A stretch of DNA of 25,204 nucleotides from Proteobacteria bacterium UBA964 (GCA_002292945.1 DBCG01000085.1:1-25204); one strand, 5' to 3'; positions 1 to 7,795 are shown, counted from the stretch's first letter. The notes: generated by a model from the sequence alone, not told the origin. Program-made: numbers and translations.

Positions 1-215
1 GTCGTCTTCAGCGCGGCTTTGGCGGCCGGCTTTGCGGCGGTCTTGAGGGGCGGCTTGACCGCAGCCTTGCCGGCAGGCTTGGCAGCAGGCTTAGCGGCTG
101 GCTTGGCGGCTGGCTTGGCGGCTGGCTTGGCAGCACTGACCTTCGGCGCGGGTTTGGCGCCGACCTTGGTCTTCTTGGCGGCGGGCTTGGCGGCAGGCTT
201 GGATTTCTTGGCCAT
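1..215 (-). CDS. rpoD: Lys/Pro/Ala-rich N-terminus, probably of RNA polymerase sigma factor RpoD (partial)
   Basis: Only the first 71 codons lie in the window; the frame is still open at position 1. The visible protein begins MAKKSKPAAKPAAKKTK and continues as repeats of Lys-Pro-Ala-Ala, with almost no acidic residues. No sigma domain can be seen. I assign rpoD from gene order: rpsU, yqeY and dnaG lie upstream on the same strand, and rpoD classically follows dnaG. Some gammaproteobacterial primary sigma factors are known to carry such basic, low-complexity extensions ahead of region 1.1. The alternative is a histone H1-like or AlgP-like DNA-binding protein with the same tail type. The ATG at 215 has GAGGA four bases upstream (complementary strand). 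Confidence that this is a coding region is high; the rpoD identity is inference from synteny. Confidence 0.6.
   Translation of the reverse strand, partial: MAKKSKPAAKPAAKKTKVGAKPAPKVSAAKPAAKPAAKPAAKPAAKPAGKAAVKPPLKTAAKPAAKAALKT
76..135. repeat. Five tandem 12-bp units encoding Ala-Ala-Lys-Pro
   Basis: Units start at 76, 88, 100, 112 and 124. The plus-strand unit is ggcttggcggct with one to three changes per copy. Read on the minus strand inside the partial gene, each unit adds one AAKP block. Degenerate copies continue on both sides (about 20-75 and 178-204). Twelve-bp units keep the frame, so copy-number change by slippage would only lengthen or shorten the tail. Confidence 0.85.
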
Positions 216-297
216 GATTCCTCGGCCCGGGACAGTGGCCGGGCGAACGCGCAGTCGGTCGATGGATGACGGGCGGTATGGTCGGGCGGAACCGACA

Positions 298-303
298 ATT
301 ATA
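298..303 (-). promoter_or_regulatory. Possible -10 element upstream of the presumed rpoD
   Basis: A perfect TATAAT on the minus strand lies 83 bp upstream of the ATG at 215, in the dnaG–rpoD gap. No good -35 hexamer stands at the right distance. The short GC hairpin CCCCG-AAAT-CGGGG (positions 304-316) lies just upstream. A separate promoter for rpoD at this junction is known in other gammaproteobacteria; here it is only suggested. Confidence 0.35.
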
Positions 304-319
304 CCCCGAAATCGGGGAT

Positions 320-2146
320 TCAGGTAGCCGGACGGGTGGCCTTTTGTCCCGCCAACAGCCCCTGGAGTTCCTGCCGTTCCGTCGCGCTCAGGGCGCCATC
401 CCGTTCGCGTTCGAGGAGGCTGTCGAGCCGCCGACGGCCGCCCTCCCGCTGCATCCGCTCCAAAGCGGTCTGCAATTCCCGCAAAGCGGCATCTTCGCCG
501 GCCATCAACGACTCGGCGGTCGCCAAACGGGCGAGCCGCTCGGATTCGGGGCGATCGCGCCATCGCTCGAGCAGCTGCGCGGTGGTCGTGATCGGCTGCG
601 CCCTCAGATCGACGATCAGGGCGCGCAGGATGTCTGCGCCCGGCTCTTGAAGCGTCTCAAGCGCTGCAAGGTGGGTCGGGTCGAGTCGGGTCGCGATGCG
701 GGGGTGATGGACCAGCCCTTGAACCGCTTGGCGCATCAGGTTGCCCCGTCCTGCGCTTTGGCCGGTCTTGGCGGCCGCGCGCGGACCGCCACCGAAGGGT
801 GTACCGCTGATCGTCGTGCCACGTCCGCCGCCCCCTTGCGACGGGGCGTCCGCGGTCTCCCAGAGGCTGCGCAGCCGCGCGGCCGGCAGCCGGATGGCTT
901 CGGCGAGGCGTTCGACCAGGAGTTCGCGATAGACGCCATCGGGTACCTTGGCGACCAAGGGCCGCGCCAGTTCGGCGAAACGCGCGCGGCCATCGGCATG
1001 CGCGAGGTCCGCTTGCGAGGCGATCTCCTGCACGAGGTATTCGGAGAGCGGTAGCGCGCCCTCGAGACGCGCTTCGAAGGCTTCGCGGCCCTCGGCTCCG
1101 ACCAAAGAATCCGGGTCCTGGCCATCCGGCAGGAACAGGAACCTCAGCTGCCGGCCCTCGCGCGCCTCGGGCAGCGCGTTGTTGAGCGCGCGCCAAGCTG
1201 CGGCGCGTCCCGCGCGGTCGCCGTCGAAGGCGAACACCATCTCGGGCACGAGCCGGAAGGCGCGCTTCAAATGCTCGGGCGTGGTCGCGGTGCCGAGCGT
1301 CGCGACCGCGTAGGTGATGCCCGCCTGGTGCAGGCGCACCACATCCATGTAGCCCTCGACCACCAACAGGCGTTTGAGCGGCGTGCGCGATTGGCGCACC
1401 TCGTAGAGACCGTAGAGCTCGCGGCCCTTGTGGAACAGCGCCGTCTCCGGGGAATTGAGGTACTTCGGCTCGCCCTGGTCGATGATGCGGCCACCGAAGG
1501 CGATCACCCGGCCCCGCGCATCGCGGATCGGGAACATCAGCCGGTCGCGGAAGCGGTCGTAATGGCGCTCACCGCCGCCGCCGGTACCGCCTTCGCGTTC
1601 GATCACGAGACCGCAGGCGGCAAGCGGCTCCGCGGGCCCGAAGCGTCGCAGCACATCGTTCCAGGAGTTCGCCGAATAGCCGACCAAGAACCGATCGAGG
1701 GTCTCGGGTGCGAGCCCGCGCTGCTCGCCGGCGTAGCGGGACGCCCGCGGTTCGGCGCGCAACAGCGACTGCCAATGTGCGGCGACCTTGCCCATGAGCG
1801 CCGCGAGATCGGCTTCGTCGCGGCTGCGACCATCGTCGGGGCGCGCCTCGCGCGGGATCTCGACACCGGCTCGCGAGGCGAGCTCCTCGACGGCCTCCGG
1901 GAAGGTGAGGCGGTCGTGGTTCATGAGGAAGCCGAGCGCGGTGCCATGCGCACTGCATCCGAAGCAGTGGTAGAACTGCTTGTCGGGGCTCACCCAGAAC
2001 GAGGGCGTCTTCTCGCCGTGGAAGGGGCAGCAAGCCTTGTACTCGCGCCCAGATTTCTTGAGCGTCACGCGAGAACCGATCAGTTCGACGATATCGGTCC
2101 GCGCGACCAGATCGTCGATGAAGGACTGTGGGATGCGCCCGCTCAT
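320..2146 (-). CDS. dnaG: DNA primase DnaG
   Basis: Synthesises the RNA primers for replication at the fork, working with DnaB helicase. The 608-residue protein has the full family layout. The N-terminal CHC2 zinc finger has ligands C40, H43, C61 and C64 (CPFHGEKTPSF and YHCFGC). The catalytic core follows with its RNA-polymerase basic region, and then a TOPRIM fold carrying VVEGYMDV and FAFDGDRAG, the acidic metal-binding residues. The C-terminal third is less conserved, as expected for the helicase-binding domain, with a Gly-rich linker near residues 440-460. Length is close to the E. coli enzyme (581 residues). It is third in the operon after rpsU and yqeY, 25 bp downstream of yqeY, and precedes the presumed rpoD. 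Identification is secure. Confidence 0.98.
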   Translation of the reverse strand: MSGRIPQSFIDDLVARTDIVELIGSRVTLKKSGREYKACCPFHGEKTPSFWVSPDKQFYHCFGCSAHGTALGFLMNHDRLTFPEAVEELASRAGVEIPREARPDDGRSRDEADLAALMGKVAAHWQSLLRAEPRASRYAGEQRGLAPETLDRFLVGYSANSWNDVLRRFGPAEPLAACGLVIEREGGTGGGGERHYDRFRDRLMFPIRDARGRVIAFGGRIIDQGEPKYLNSPETALFHKGRELYGLYEVRQSRTPLKRLLVVEGYMDVVRLHQAGITYAVATLGTATTPEHLKRAFRLVPEMVFAFDGDRAGRAAAWRALNNALPEAREGRQLRFLFLPDGQDPDSLVGAEGREAFEARLEGALPLSEYLVQEIASQADLAHADGRARFAELARPLVAKVPDGVYRELLVERLAEAIRLPAARLRSLWETADAPSQGGGGRGTTISGTPFGGGPRAAAKTGQSAGRGNLMRQAVQGLVHHPRIATRLDPTHLAALETLQEPGADILRALIVDLRAQPITTTAQLLERWRDRPESERLARLATAESLMAGEDAALRELQTALERMQREGGRRRLDSLLERERDGALSATERQELQGLLAGQKATRPAT

Positions 2147-2171
2147 GGGCGATGAGGATAACCGCCGGCCG

Positions 2172-2621
2172 TCAGGCCGTGGCGAGCTTCGACTTGATCA
2201 GGGCGCTCACGGCGCCCATGTCGGCGCGGCCGGCCGCGCGGGCCTTCACCAGCGCCATGACTTTGCCCATGTCCTTGACCGTGGCGGCGCCGCTTTCGGT
2301 GATCGCCGCGGCGACGAGCGCTTCGAGCTCGGCGGGCGCGAGCTGTTCGGGCAGATAGCCCTGCAGCAGGGCGATCTCGGTGATCTCTTTGGCGGCCAGG
2401 TCGGCGCGGCCGCCGGCTTCGAACTGGGAGATGGCTTCGCGCCGCTGCTTGATCATCTTCTCGAGGACGGCAGTGACCTGCGCGTCGTCCAGCATGATCC
2501 GCTCGTCCACCTCGCGTTGCTTGATGGCGGCCTGGAGCATGCGGATGTGCCCGAGGCGCTCCTTTTCGCCGGAGCGCATCGCAGACTTCATGTCTTCGGT
2601 GATGCGCTCCTTGAGCGACAT
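2172..2621 (-). CDS. yqeY: GatB/YqeY domain protein
   Basis: A 149-residue, mostly helical protein starting MSLKERITEDMKSAMR. It matches the YqeY family throughout: KERLGHIRMLQAAIKQREVD near the start, then LEKMIKQRREAISQFEAGGR, a LPEQL turn, and a C-terminal segment KDMGKVMALVKARAAGRADM. The family resembles the tRNA-binding tail domain of GatB, but its role as a free-standing protein is not settled; tRNA or aminoacylation-related binding is an inference. I chose the ATG at 2621 because it gives the usual family length. A TTG at 2645 overlapping the rpsU stop would add eight atypical residues. The position between rpsU and dnaG is common in gammaproteobacteria. Confidence 0.93.
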   Translation of the reverse strand: MSLKERITEDMKSAMRSGEKERLGHIRMLQAAIKQREVDERIMLDDAQVTAVLEKMIKQRREAISQFEAGGRADLAAKEITEIALLQGYLPEQLAPAELEALVAAAITESGAATVKDMGKVMALVKARAAGRADMGAVSALIKSKLATA

Positions 2622-2641
2622 CGTCGTCCCGGAGGTCCCGG

Positions 2642-2848
2642 TCAACGAGCGCGCGCGATGCGCGGGCCCGAGCGCTTGACGGCGCGCTTCACGGCGGCGG
2701 CCTTCTTGCGCTTACGCTCCTGCGTCGGCTTCTCGTAGAATTCCCGACGGCGAAGATCGGTCAGCACGCCGGCCTTTTCACAAGCGCGCTTGAAACGCCG
2801 CAGGGCGGCGTCGAAGTATTCATTCTCGCGGACACGAACGCTCGGCAT
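2642..2848 (-). CDS. rpsU: 30S ribosomal protein S21
   Basis: Small ribosomal subunit protein of 68 residues needed for efficient initiation on the small subunit. It starts MPSVRVRENEYFDAALRRFK, the hallmark S21 N-terminus, and continues with CEKAGVLTDLRRREFYEKPT and a Lys/Arg-rich tail. I chose the ATG at 2848 rather than the one four codons upstream (2860) because S21 proteins begin at this Met-Pro, and because GAGG stands about seven bases before it. It is the first gene of the rpsU–yqeY–dnaG–rpoD operon and is preceded by a good minus-strand sigma-70 promoter. Confidence 0.96.
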   Translation of the reverse strand: MPSVRVRENEYFDAALRRFKRACEKAGVLTDLRRREFYEKPTQERKRKKAAAVKRAVKRSGPRIARAR

Positions 2849-2923
2849 CTGAAACCTCAAGTCCTTGATCGGAAAGGGAAATCGAACCGACCTCCCCGGG
2901 GTCCTGCAGAAGCAGGGTCGGGG

Positions 2924-2952
2924 ATTCTAATGACCCCGGAGCCAAAAGGCAA
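2924..2952 (-). promoter_or_regulatory. Sigma-70 promoter of the rpsU–dnaG operon
   Basis: On the minus strand, TTGCCT (2952-2947) and TAGAAT (2929-2924) are separated by exactly 17 bp. The predicted start is near 2917, giving a leader of about 70 nt before rpsU. The -10 lies in the loop of an inverted repeat, CGGGG at 2919-2923 and CCCCG at 2934-2938. On the plus strand TCTAAT (2926-2931) overlaps the same bases and could serve as a -10 for tsaD, though no matching -35 is visible. Confidence 0.65.
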
Positions 2953-2968
2953 AACCTGACCCCTCCCC

Positions 2969-4009
2969 ATGCGCGTCCTCGCTCTCGAATCCTCCTGCGA
3001 CGAATCCGCCGTCGCCGTCCTCGATGACGGCCTCGGCCTGCTCTCGCATGTGCTGCACACCCAGGTGGATCTGCATCAGGCCTACGGCGGCGTGGTCCCT
3101 GAATTGGCCTCGCGCGACCATGTGCAGCGTTTGTTGCCGCTCGTCGAGCGGGCGTTGACTGAAGCCGGTACCTGCGCCGCCGAACTCGATGGCGTGGCCT
3201 ACACGGCCGGACCTGGCCTGATCGGTGCGCTGTTGGCGGGCGCAGCGCTCGCCCGGTCGCTGGCCTTCGCGTGGGGGCTGCCCACCGTCGGCGTCCATCA
3301 CTTAGAAGGTCATCTGCTCGCTCCGCTGCTCGAGCCTGACCCGCCCGCCTTCCCGCACCTCGCGTTGCTCGTGTCCGGTGGCCATACGATGTTGATCGAA
3401 GCGCGCGGGCTCGGCGACTACACGCTGCTCGGTGAGACCCGTGACGATGCCGCCGGCGAGGCGTTCGACAAGAGCGCGAAATTGCTCGGTCTGCCCTACC
3501 CGGGCGGCCCCCATCTCGCCCGGCTGGCCGAGCGGGGCCGAGCGGGGAGGGTGGTGTTGCCGCGCCCGATGCTCGACCGACCGGGACTCGAGTTCAGTTT
3601 CTCCGGCCTCAAGACCGCCGTGTTGCACGCCGTGCGCGCGCTGCCGGCGTCGGCGGGCGAGGCCGAGCGCGCCGATATCGCCCTTGGTCTGCAGGACGCC
3701 GTGGTCGATACGCTGATCGCCAAGGCCGTGCGCGCACTCGATGCCACCGGTCTCGATGCTCTCGTGGTGTCGGGCGGCGTCAGCGCAAACCGCAGCCTGC
3801 GCGAACGGTTAGGTGCCGCCGCGCGCGAGCGCGGTGTACGCGTGTACTATCCGCGTCCCGAATTCTGCACCGACAACGCGGCGATGATCGCGGTGGCGGG
3901 CTTGGCGCGGCTCGCCGCAGGGGAGCGTGACGCGCCCGGGATCCGGGCGCGTGCGCAATGGCCGTTGGTGTCGTTGCGACCGCCGGCGGCGATGGGCGCG
4001 GACGCTTGA
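2969..4009 (+). CDS. tsaD: tRNA N6-adenosine threonylcarbamoyltransferase TsaD
   Basis: Transfers the threonylcarbamoyl group to A37 of ANN-decoding tRNAs, forming t6A with TsaB, TsaC and TsaE. The 346-residue protein starts MRVLALESSCDESAVAVLDD, the standard ASKHA-fold opening. The metal-binding HxxxH motif is H111/H115 (HHLEGH). Further signatures are LLVSGGHTML, DDAAGEAFDKSAKLLGL and VVSGGVSANRSLRERL. Length is near the E. coli protein (337). It is transcribed divergently from rpsU, as in many gammaproteobacteria. No Shine-Dalgarno sequence precedes the ATG; the leader is pyrimidine rich, so translation may be inefficient or the mRNA short-leadered. folB follows 52 bp downstream. Confidence 0.97.
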   Translation: MRVLALESSCDESAVAVLDDGLGLLSHVLHTQVDLHQAYGGVVPELASRDHVQRLLPLVERALTEAGTCAAELDGVAYTAGPGLIGALLAGAALARSLAFAWGLPTVGVHHLEGHLLAPLLEPDPPAFPHLALLVSGGHTMLIEARGLGDYTLLGETRDDAAGEAFDKSAKLLGLPYPGGPHLARLAERGRAGRVVLPRPMLDRPGLEFSFSGLKTAVLHAVRALPASAGEAERADIALGLQDAVVDTLIAKAVRALDATGLDALVVSGGVSANRSLRERLGAAARERGVRVYYPRPEFCTDNAAMIAVAGLARLAAGERDAPGIRARAQWPLVSLRPPAAMGADA

Positions 4010-4061
4010 GCCGGGATCTCGCCAGCACTTCGATCTTGGGGCGGAGCCCCGGAGCCAGAAC

Positions 4062-4445
4062 ATGACACGACGCCCGGACACCATCTTCCTGCGCGGCCTC
4101 GAGGTCGAGTGCATCATCGGCTTCATCGAGTGGGAGCGGCGCATCAAGCAGCGCTTGGTGATCGACCTCGAGTTGCCCATCGATTGCGCGCGCACCGCCG
4201 CCACGGACGAGGTCGTCGACACGCTCGATTACAGCCAGGTCGCCGCGCGCGTCACGGCGTTCATCGGTTCATCGAGCACGATGCTGGTGGAGACGTTGGC
4301 GCACCGTACTGCGATGCTGATCCTCGCCGAGTTCGGGCTGGAGTGGGTGCGCTTGTCGATCAACAAGCCGGGTGCTGTCCGCGGCGCGCGTGATGTGGGC
4401 GTCTCGATCGAGCGTCACCGCACGGACCTGCCCGCGGCCGGTTGA
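4062..4445 (+). CDS. folB: Dihydroneopterin aldolase FolB
   Basis: Converts 7,8-dihydroneopterin to 6-hydroxymethyl-7,8-dihydropterin and glycolaldehyde in folate synthesis. The 127-residue protein begins MTRRPDTIFLRGLEVECIIG, followed by GFIEWERRIKQ with the substrate-binding Glu region, TLDYSQVA, and the C-terminal NKPGAVRGARDVGV containing the catalytic Lys. Length agrees with the family (about 120). The ATG at 4062 has GGAG about seven bases upstream; earlier in-frame codons would only add non-conserved residues. It lies downstream of tsaD on the same strand and converges with the pteridine reductase-like gene, with five bases between the stop codons, which suggests a small pterin neighbourhood. 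Confidence 0.95.
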   Translation: MTRRPDTIFLRGLEVECIIGFIEWERRIKQRLVIDLELPIDCARTAATDEVVDTLDYSQVAARVTAFIGSSSTMLVETLAHRTAMLILAEFGLEWVRLSINKPGAVRGARDVGVSIERHRTDLPAAG

Positions 4446-4450
4446 TGCGC

Positions 4451-5218
4451 CTACCAGGCGACGCTGCGGCCGCCATCCACCGGCAACACCTGGCCGGTGA
4501 CGAACGGCGCATCGGCTGCGAAGAAGAGCGCGGCGCGGGCGATGTCGTCGGCCGAGCCACTTCGCTTCAGCAAAGTCCGCGAGACGATCTTCTCGCGCCG
4601 CGCCGGGTCGGCGGACCCGTCCTCCGGCCACATCACCGGTCCCGGTGCGATGGCGTTCACGCGCACTTCCGGTCCGAGTTCGCGGGCCAGCGAACGGGTG
4701 AGCATGATGAGGCCCGCTTTGGCGACGCCATAGACCGGATGTTGGCGGAGTGGGCGCATGCCGTGGATGTCGACGATGTTGAGGATCAGACCCTGGGTGC
4801 GACGCAAGAGGGGTGCTGCAGCCTGAGACAGGAAGAGCGGCGCTTTGAGGTTCGAGCCGACCAGGTCGTCCCAGTGTGCCTCGGTGATCGCGCCGAGCGG
4901 CGTCGGATAGAAGGTCGAGGCGTTGTTGACGAGGATGTCGAGCCTGCCGAAGCGCTGCTCGGCGGCTTCGATGAGCGTCGGCAGCCGCGCTGTATCGAGC
5001 AGGTCGAGCGCAAAGGCATGCGCACTGCCCGGACGACGCGCATCGAGTTCCGCGATCAGGGCGTCGGCATCGGTGCGCGAGCGGTGGCGATGCACGAGCA
5101 CCGCAGCCCCAGCGCCATGCAACTTGCGCACGATCTGCGCGCCGACGCGACGGGCGCCGCCTGTCACCAGCGCGACCTTTCCGGCGAGCGGCGCGTGGTC
5201 GTTTTCTCTTCCCTCCAT
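4451..5218 (-). CDS. Pteridine reductase-type short-chain dehydrogenase
   Basis: A 255-residue classical SDR. The cofactor motif is TGGARRVG, followed by VHRHRS, whose Arg/Ser after the second strand fit NADPH preference. NNAS is present (ILVNNASTFYPTP). The catalytic set is D150, Y163, K167 (VDIHGM then YGVAK): Asp replaces the usual Ser 13 residues before the Tyr, the arrangement of trypanosomatid PTR1 and bacterial pteridine reductases. The C-terminus has NAIAPGPV and a terminal GG motif. The likely reaction is NADPH reduction of dihydrobiopterin- or dihydromonapterin-type pterins or folate; the adjacent folB supports this. Whether it acts as FolM or as an FolA back-up cannot be told. The ATG at 5218 has no clear ribosome-binding site. 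Confidence 0.88.
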   Translation of the reverse strand: MEGRENDHAPLAGKVALVTGGARRVGAQIVRKLHGAGAAVLVHRHRSRTDADALIAELDARRPGSAHAFALDLLDTARLPTLIEAAEQRFGRLDILVNNASTFYPTPLGAITEAHWDDLVGSNLKAPLFLSQAAAPLLRRTQGLILNIVDIHGMRPLRQHPVYGVAKAGLIMLTRSLARELGPEVRVNAIAPGPVMWPEDGSADPARREKIVSRTLLKRSGSADDIARAALFFAADAPFVTGQVLPVDGGRSVAW

Positions 5219-5289
5219 GGGGGAGGATTATGGGCCGCGGCGCCACGCGCTCATAGGGTCGCGTCGTGAAGGTGTCGGAGCCGGACGGG

Positions 5290-6507
5290 ATGACGGCGCC
5301 CCACGCGGCCGACATCGCGCGTTCGCGGCGCCTCGCCGAGGTCATCGCCGCGGACATCGACGCAGCGGGCGGATGGATCTCCTTCGCCGAGTACATGCAG
5401 CACGCGCTCTATGCGCCGGGGCTCGGCTACTACGCCGCAGGCAGCACGCAATTCGGCGAGGCTGGCGATTTCGTCACCGCACCCGAACTGTCGCCGTTGT
5501 TCGCCGCGACGGTCGCCGCTGCGATCGATCCGGTGCTGCGCGCGCTCGGCGGCGGTACGCTGCTTGAGCTCGGTCCGGGCAGCGGGAAGCTTGCGGCGGG
5601 TGTGCTGACCGAGTTCGCTGCGCTCGGCACACCGCTCGAGGAGTACCTGCTGCTCGAGCCGGGCGCGGCGCTGGTGGCGCGACAGCGTGCGCTGCTCGGC
5701 GAGGGTCCGATCGGGCGCGGTGTCGCGCCGGAGATCGGGCGGCGTTGGTTGGGATCGCTGCCCGCGCCTTTCTGCGGCGTAGTGCTCGCCAACGAGGTCA
5801 TCGACGCGTTGCCCTGCGAGCGTTTCGTGATGCAGCAGGGCGCCGCATGGCGGCTCGGCGTCGGTCATGCGCGGGCGGGCGCGACCCCGGGATTCGAGTG
5901 GCGAGCGCGCCCGGCGGATGGTGCTTGTCCGGGCGATGCGGCCTTCGCTGCCGTCATGCAGCAGCGGCTGCAGGGGCTCGCGGCCATGGGCGTGACGTTG
6001 CCGGAGGGCTGCTGCGGCGAGTTCCACCCGGCGCTCGGCGACTGGCTCGGCTCGATCGCGGCCTGCCTGCAGCGCGGCATGCTGCTCTTCTTCGACTACG
6101 GGCTGCCGCGCGCCGGGTTGCTGCGGCCGGAGCGGATGCGCGGCACGCTGCGCGTCTTCCATCGGCATCGCGCCCATGACGATCCTTTTCTTTGGCCAGG
6201 GCTGTCGGATCTGACGGCTTGGGTCGATTTCACGGCGCTCGCGGAGGCGGCAGAGGCCGCCGGGCTCGAGGTCGCCGGGTTCACCACCCAAGCCGGTTTC
6301 TTGTTGGGCGGCGGCTTCGAAGCCCGGCTCGCGGCGGCGCAGCAGACGGCCCCGGATGCGGCATCGCGCGCGGCGCTCGCCCATGGTGCCCGGCGCTTGC
6401 TGCTGCCCGGCGAGATGGGCGAGGCGGTGAAGGTGATGGTGCTGGCGCGCGATTGCACGCTGCTGCCCGAAGCGTTCGCGCTGCAGGACCTGCGGCGCAC
6501 GCTGTAG
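5290..6507 (+). CDS. SAM-dependent methyltransferase, MidA/NDUFAF7 family
   Basis: About 405 residues. The SAM-binding glycine motif is LLELGPGSGKLAAGVL, preceded by the family's conserved GDFVTAPELSPLFA and FAEYMQHALYAPGLGYYA. Later blocks are GVVLANEVIDALPCERF and LLFFDYGLPRAG, and a C-terminal GFTTQAGFLL typical of the family. The mitochondrial member NDUFAF7 dimethylates an Arg of complex I subunit NDUFS2; the substrate of bacterial members is not firmly established. I prefer the ATG at 5290 because GGAG lies nine bases upstream; a GTG at 5266 would add eight residues. Divergent from the SDR with about 70 bp between them and convergent with cca, 21 bp apart. Confidence 0.9.
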   Translation: MTAPHAADIARSRRLAEVIAADIDAAGGWISFAEYMQHALYAPGLGYYAAGSTQFGEAGDFVTAPELSPLFAATVAAAIDPVLRALGGGTLLELGPGSGKLAAGVLTEFAALGTPLEEYLLLEPGAALVARQRALLGEGPIGRGVAPEIGRRWLGSLPAPFCGVVLANEVIDALPCERFVMQQGAAWRLGVGHARAGATPGFEWRARPADGACPGDAAFAAVMQQRLQGLAAMGVTLPEGCCGEFHPALGDWLGSIAACLQRGMLLFFDYGLPRAGLLRPERMRGTLRVFHRHRAHDDPFLWPGLSDLTAWVDFTALAEAAEAAGLEVAGFTTQAGFLLGGGFEARLAAAQQTAPDAASRAALAHGARRLLLPGEMGEAVKVMVLARDCTLLPEAFALQDLRRTL

Positions 6508-6515
6508 CACCGCGC

Positions 6516-6528
6516 CGGCGACGCGCCG
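6516..6528. terminator. Short GC hairpin between convergent methyltransferase and cca
   Basis: CGGCG-ACG-CGCCG forms a perfect 5-bp stem in the 21-bp gap between the two stop codons. No T-tract follows on either strand, so a role as a bidirectional terminator is only possible. Confidence 0.3.
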
Positions 6529-7749
6529 CTATTTCGGACAGGCCGCCTCGATGGCGGCCAGGCGCTTGCGCTGCAGCCGCTCACCGATCGCCGGGCCGAC
6601 GAGGCCGGCGCGCTCGGTCTCATCCAGCGTCACCGCCGCTGCGGCAGCGAGGCCGGCTTCGAGACGGGCGCGCTGCGGGTAGGGTTCCTGCCCGCGACCG
6701 AGCCGGCCGCGAGCGTCGCACTCGCAGGCCTCGAGCAGTTCTTTGAACCGCGCCGGGCGCCGGAATGCATCGCAGGAGGCATAGAGCTCCAGCAAGGTCG
6801 TGGCGCGCAGCTCGAGACCGCGGTGCACGGTGGTGTGGAAGCGGCAGGCGAGCGCGGCGAGCTCGCGGTGTTCCTGCGGTACACGCAACCGCGCGCAGAC
6901 GGCCTCAACGGCGGCGAGGCCGCGTGTCTCGTGGGCGATGTGGCGCGGCCACTCCCCGATCGGCGTCAGCGCCTTGCCGAGATCGTGCAGCAGCACGGCG
7001 AAGCGCACGGTGACGGGTGCGTTCCGTGCCGCTGCCGCCTGCAGCGCCAGCAACAGGTGCTCTCCGGTGTCCACCTCGGGGTGGTGCTGCGGAGGCTGCG
7101 GCACGCCGAAGAGCGCATCGACCTCCGGCAGCAGCACCTTGAGCGCGCCGCAATCGCGCAGCACCTCGATCGCAGCACGGGGCTGCGGCTCGCCGAGCGC
7201 ACGCTCGAGTTCGCGCCAGACCCGTTCGGGCACCAACGCATCGACCTCGCCCGCCTCGACCATGTGCCGCATCAGCGTCATCGTCTCGGGCGCCACGCTG
7301 AAGCCGAGCTCGGCGAAGCGCGCCGCGAAGCGCGCCACGCGCAGGATGCGTACCGGATCTTCGACGAAGGCGGGCGAGACATGCCGCAGCAGACGCCGTT
7401 CGAGGTCGGCTTGGCCGCCGTGCGGATCGATGAGGCGCCCGTCGGCGGCGCGAGCCATCGCGTTCACGGTCAGGTCGCGTCGCGCGAGATCCTGTTCGAG
7501 GGTCACCGTCGGCGCGAAATCGGTGGTGAAGCCACGGTATCCCGGTCCGACCTTGCGCTCGAGGCGTGCGAGGGCGTGCTCTTCGTGGGTGTCGGGGTGC
7601 AGGAACACAGGAAAGTCGCGCCCGACAGCACGGAAGCCGAGCGCCTCGAGTGCAGCGGGAGTGGCGCCCGTGACCACCCAGTCCCGTTCGCCGATCGGGC
7701 GACCGAGCAGTCCGTCGCGCACCGCGCCGCCGACCAGGTAGATCTCCAT
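6529..7749 (-). CDS. cca: CCA-adding enzyme, multifunctional form with HD domain
   Basis: Adds or repairs the 3' CCA of tRNAs without a template. The 406-residue protein begins MEIYLVGGAVRDGLLG, the class II nucleotidyltransferase GGAVRD box, with RDWVV supplying the metal-binding acid. RRDLTVNAMA, DPHGGQADLERRLLRHV and DPVRILRVARFAARF are standard CCA blocks. The C-terminal half holds an HD phosphohydrolase domain (HHPEVDTGEH and LLHDLGKA), the form found in gammaproteobacteria where it gives phosphatase and 2',3'-cyclic phosphodiesterase activities. Length matches the E. coli enzyme (412). It is the last gene of the minus-strand group, 46 bp after the NDUFA9-like gene, with a hairpin between. 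Confidence 0.97.
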   Translation of the reverse strand: MEIYLVGGAVRDGLLGRPIGERDWVVTGATPAALEALGFRAVGRDFPVFLHPDTHEEHALARLERKVGPGYRGFTTDFAPTVTLEQDLARRDLTVNAMARAADGRLIDPHGGQADLERRLLRHVSPAFVEDPVRILRVARFAARFAELGFSVAPETMTLMRHMVEAGEVDALVPERVWRELERALGEPQPRAAIEVLRDCGALKVLLPEVDALFGVPQPPQHHPEVDTGEHLLLALQAAAARNAPVTVRFAVLLHDLGKALTPIGEWPRHIAHETRGLAAVEAVCARLRVPQEHRELAALACRFHTTVHRGLELRATTLLELYASCDAFRRPARFKELLEACECDARGRLGRGQEPYPQRARLEAGLAAAAAVTLDETERAGLVGPAIGERLQRKRLAAIEAACPK

Positions 7750-7769
7750 CCGGCGATGGTACCCGAGCG

Positions 7770-7790
7770 CCGCGCCGTGGTGCGGCGCGG
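7770..7790 (-). terminator. Intercistronic hairpin between the SDR and cca
   Basis: CCGCGCCG (7770-7777) and CGGCGCGG (7783-7790) form a perfect 8-bp, all-GC stem with a five-base loop, starting five bases after the stop of the upstream gene. There is no T-tract on the minus strand. It could partly terminate transcription or protect the 3' end after processing, lowering cca relative to the genes upstream. Confidence 0.5.
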
Positions 7791-7795
7791 ACCGG

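Noticed and set aside
19..327. Plus-strand frame full of Gly-Leu-Ala repeats
   Set aside because: It is the antisense reading of the Lys-Pro-Ala repeat gene and runs into the end of the next intergenic region; no family resemblance.
1271..2155. Long plus-strand frame opposite dnaG
   Set aside because: High-GC codon bias opens antisense frames; the minus strand encodes a complete, conserved primase.
2622..2645. TTG start for YqeY overlapping the rpsU stop
   Set aside because: It adds eight residues not found in the family; the ATG at 2621 gives the normal N-terminus.
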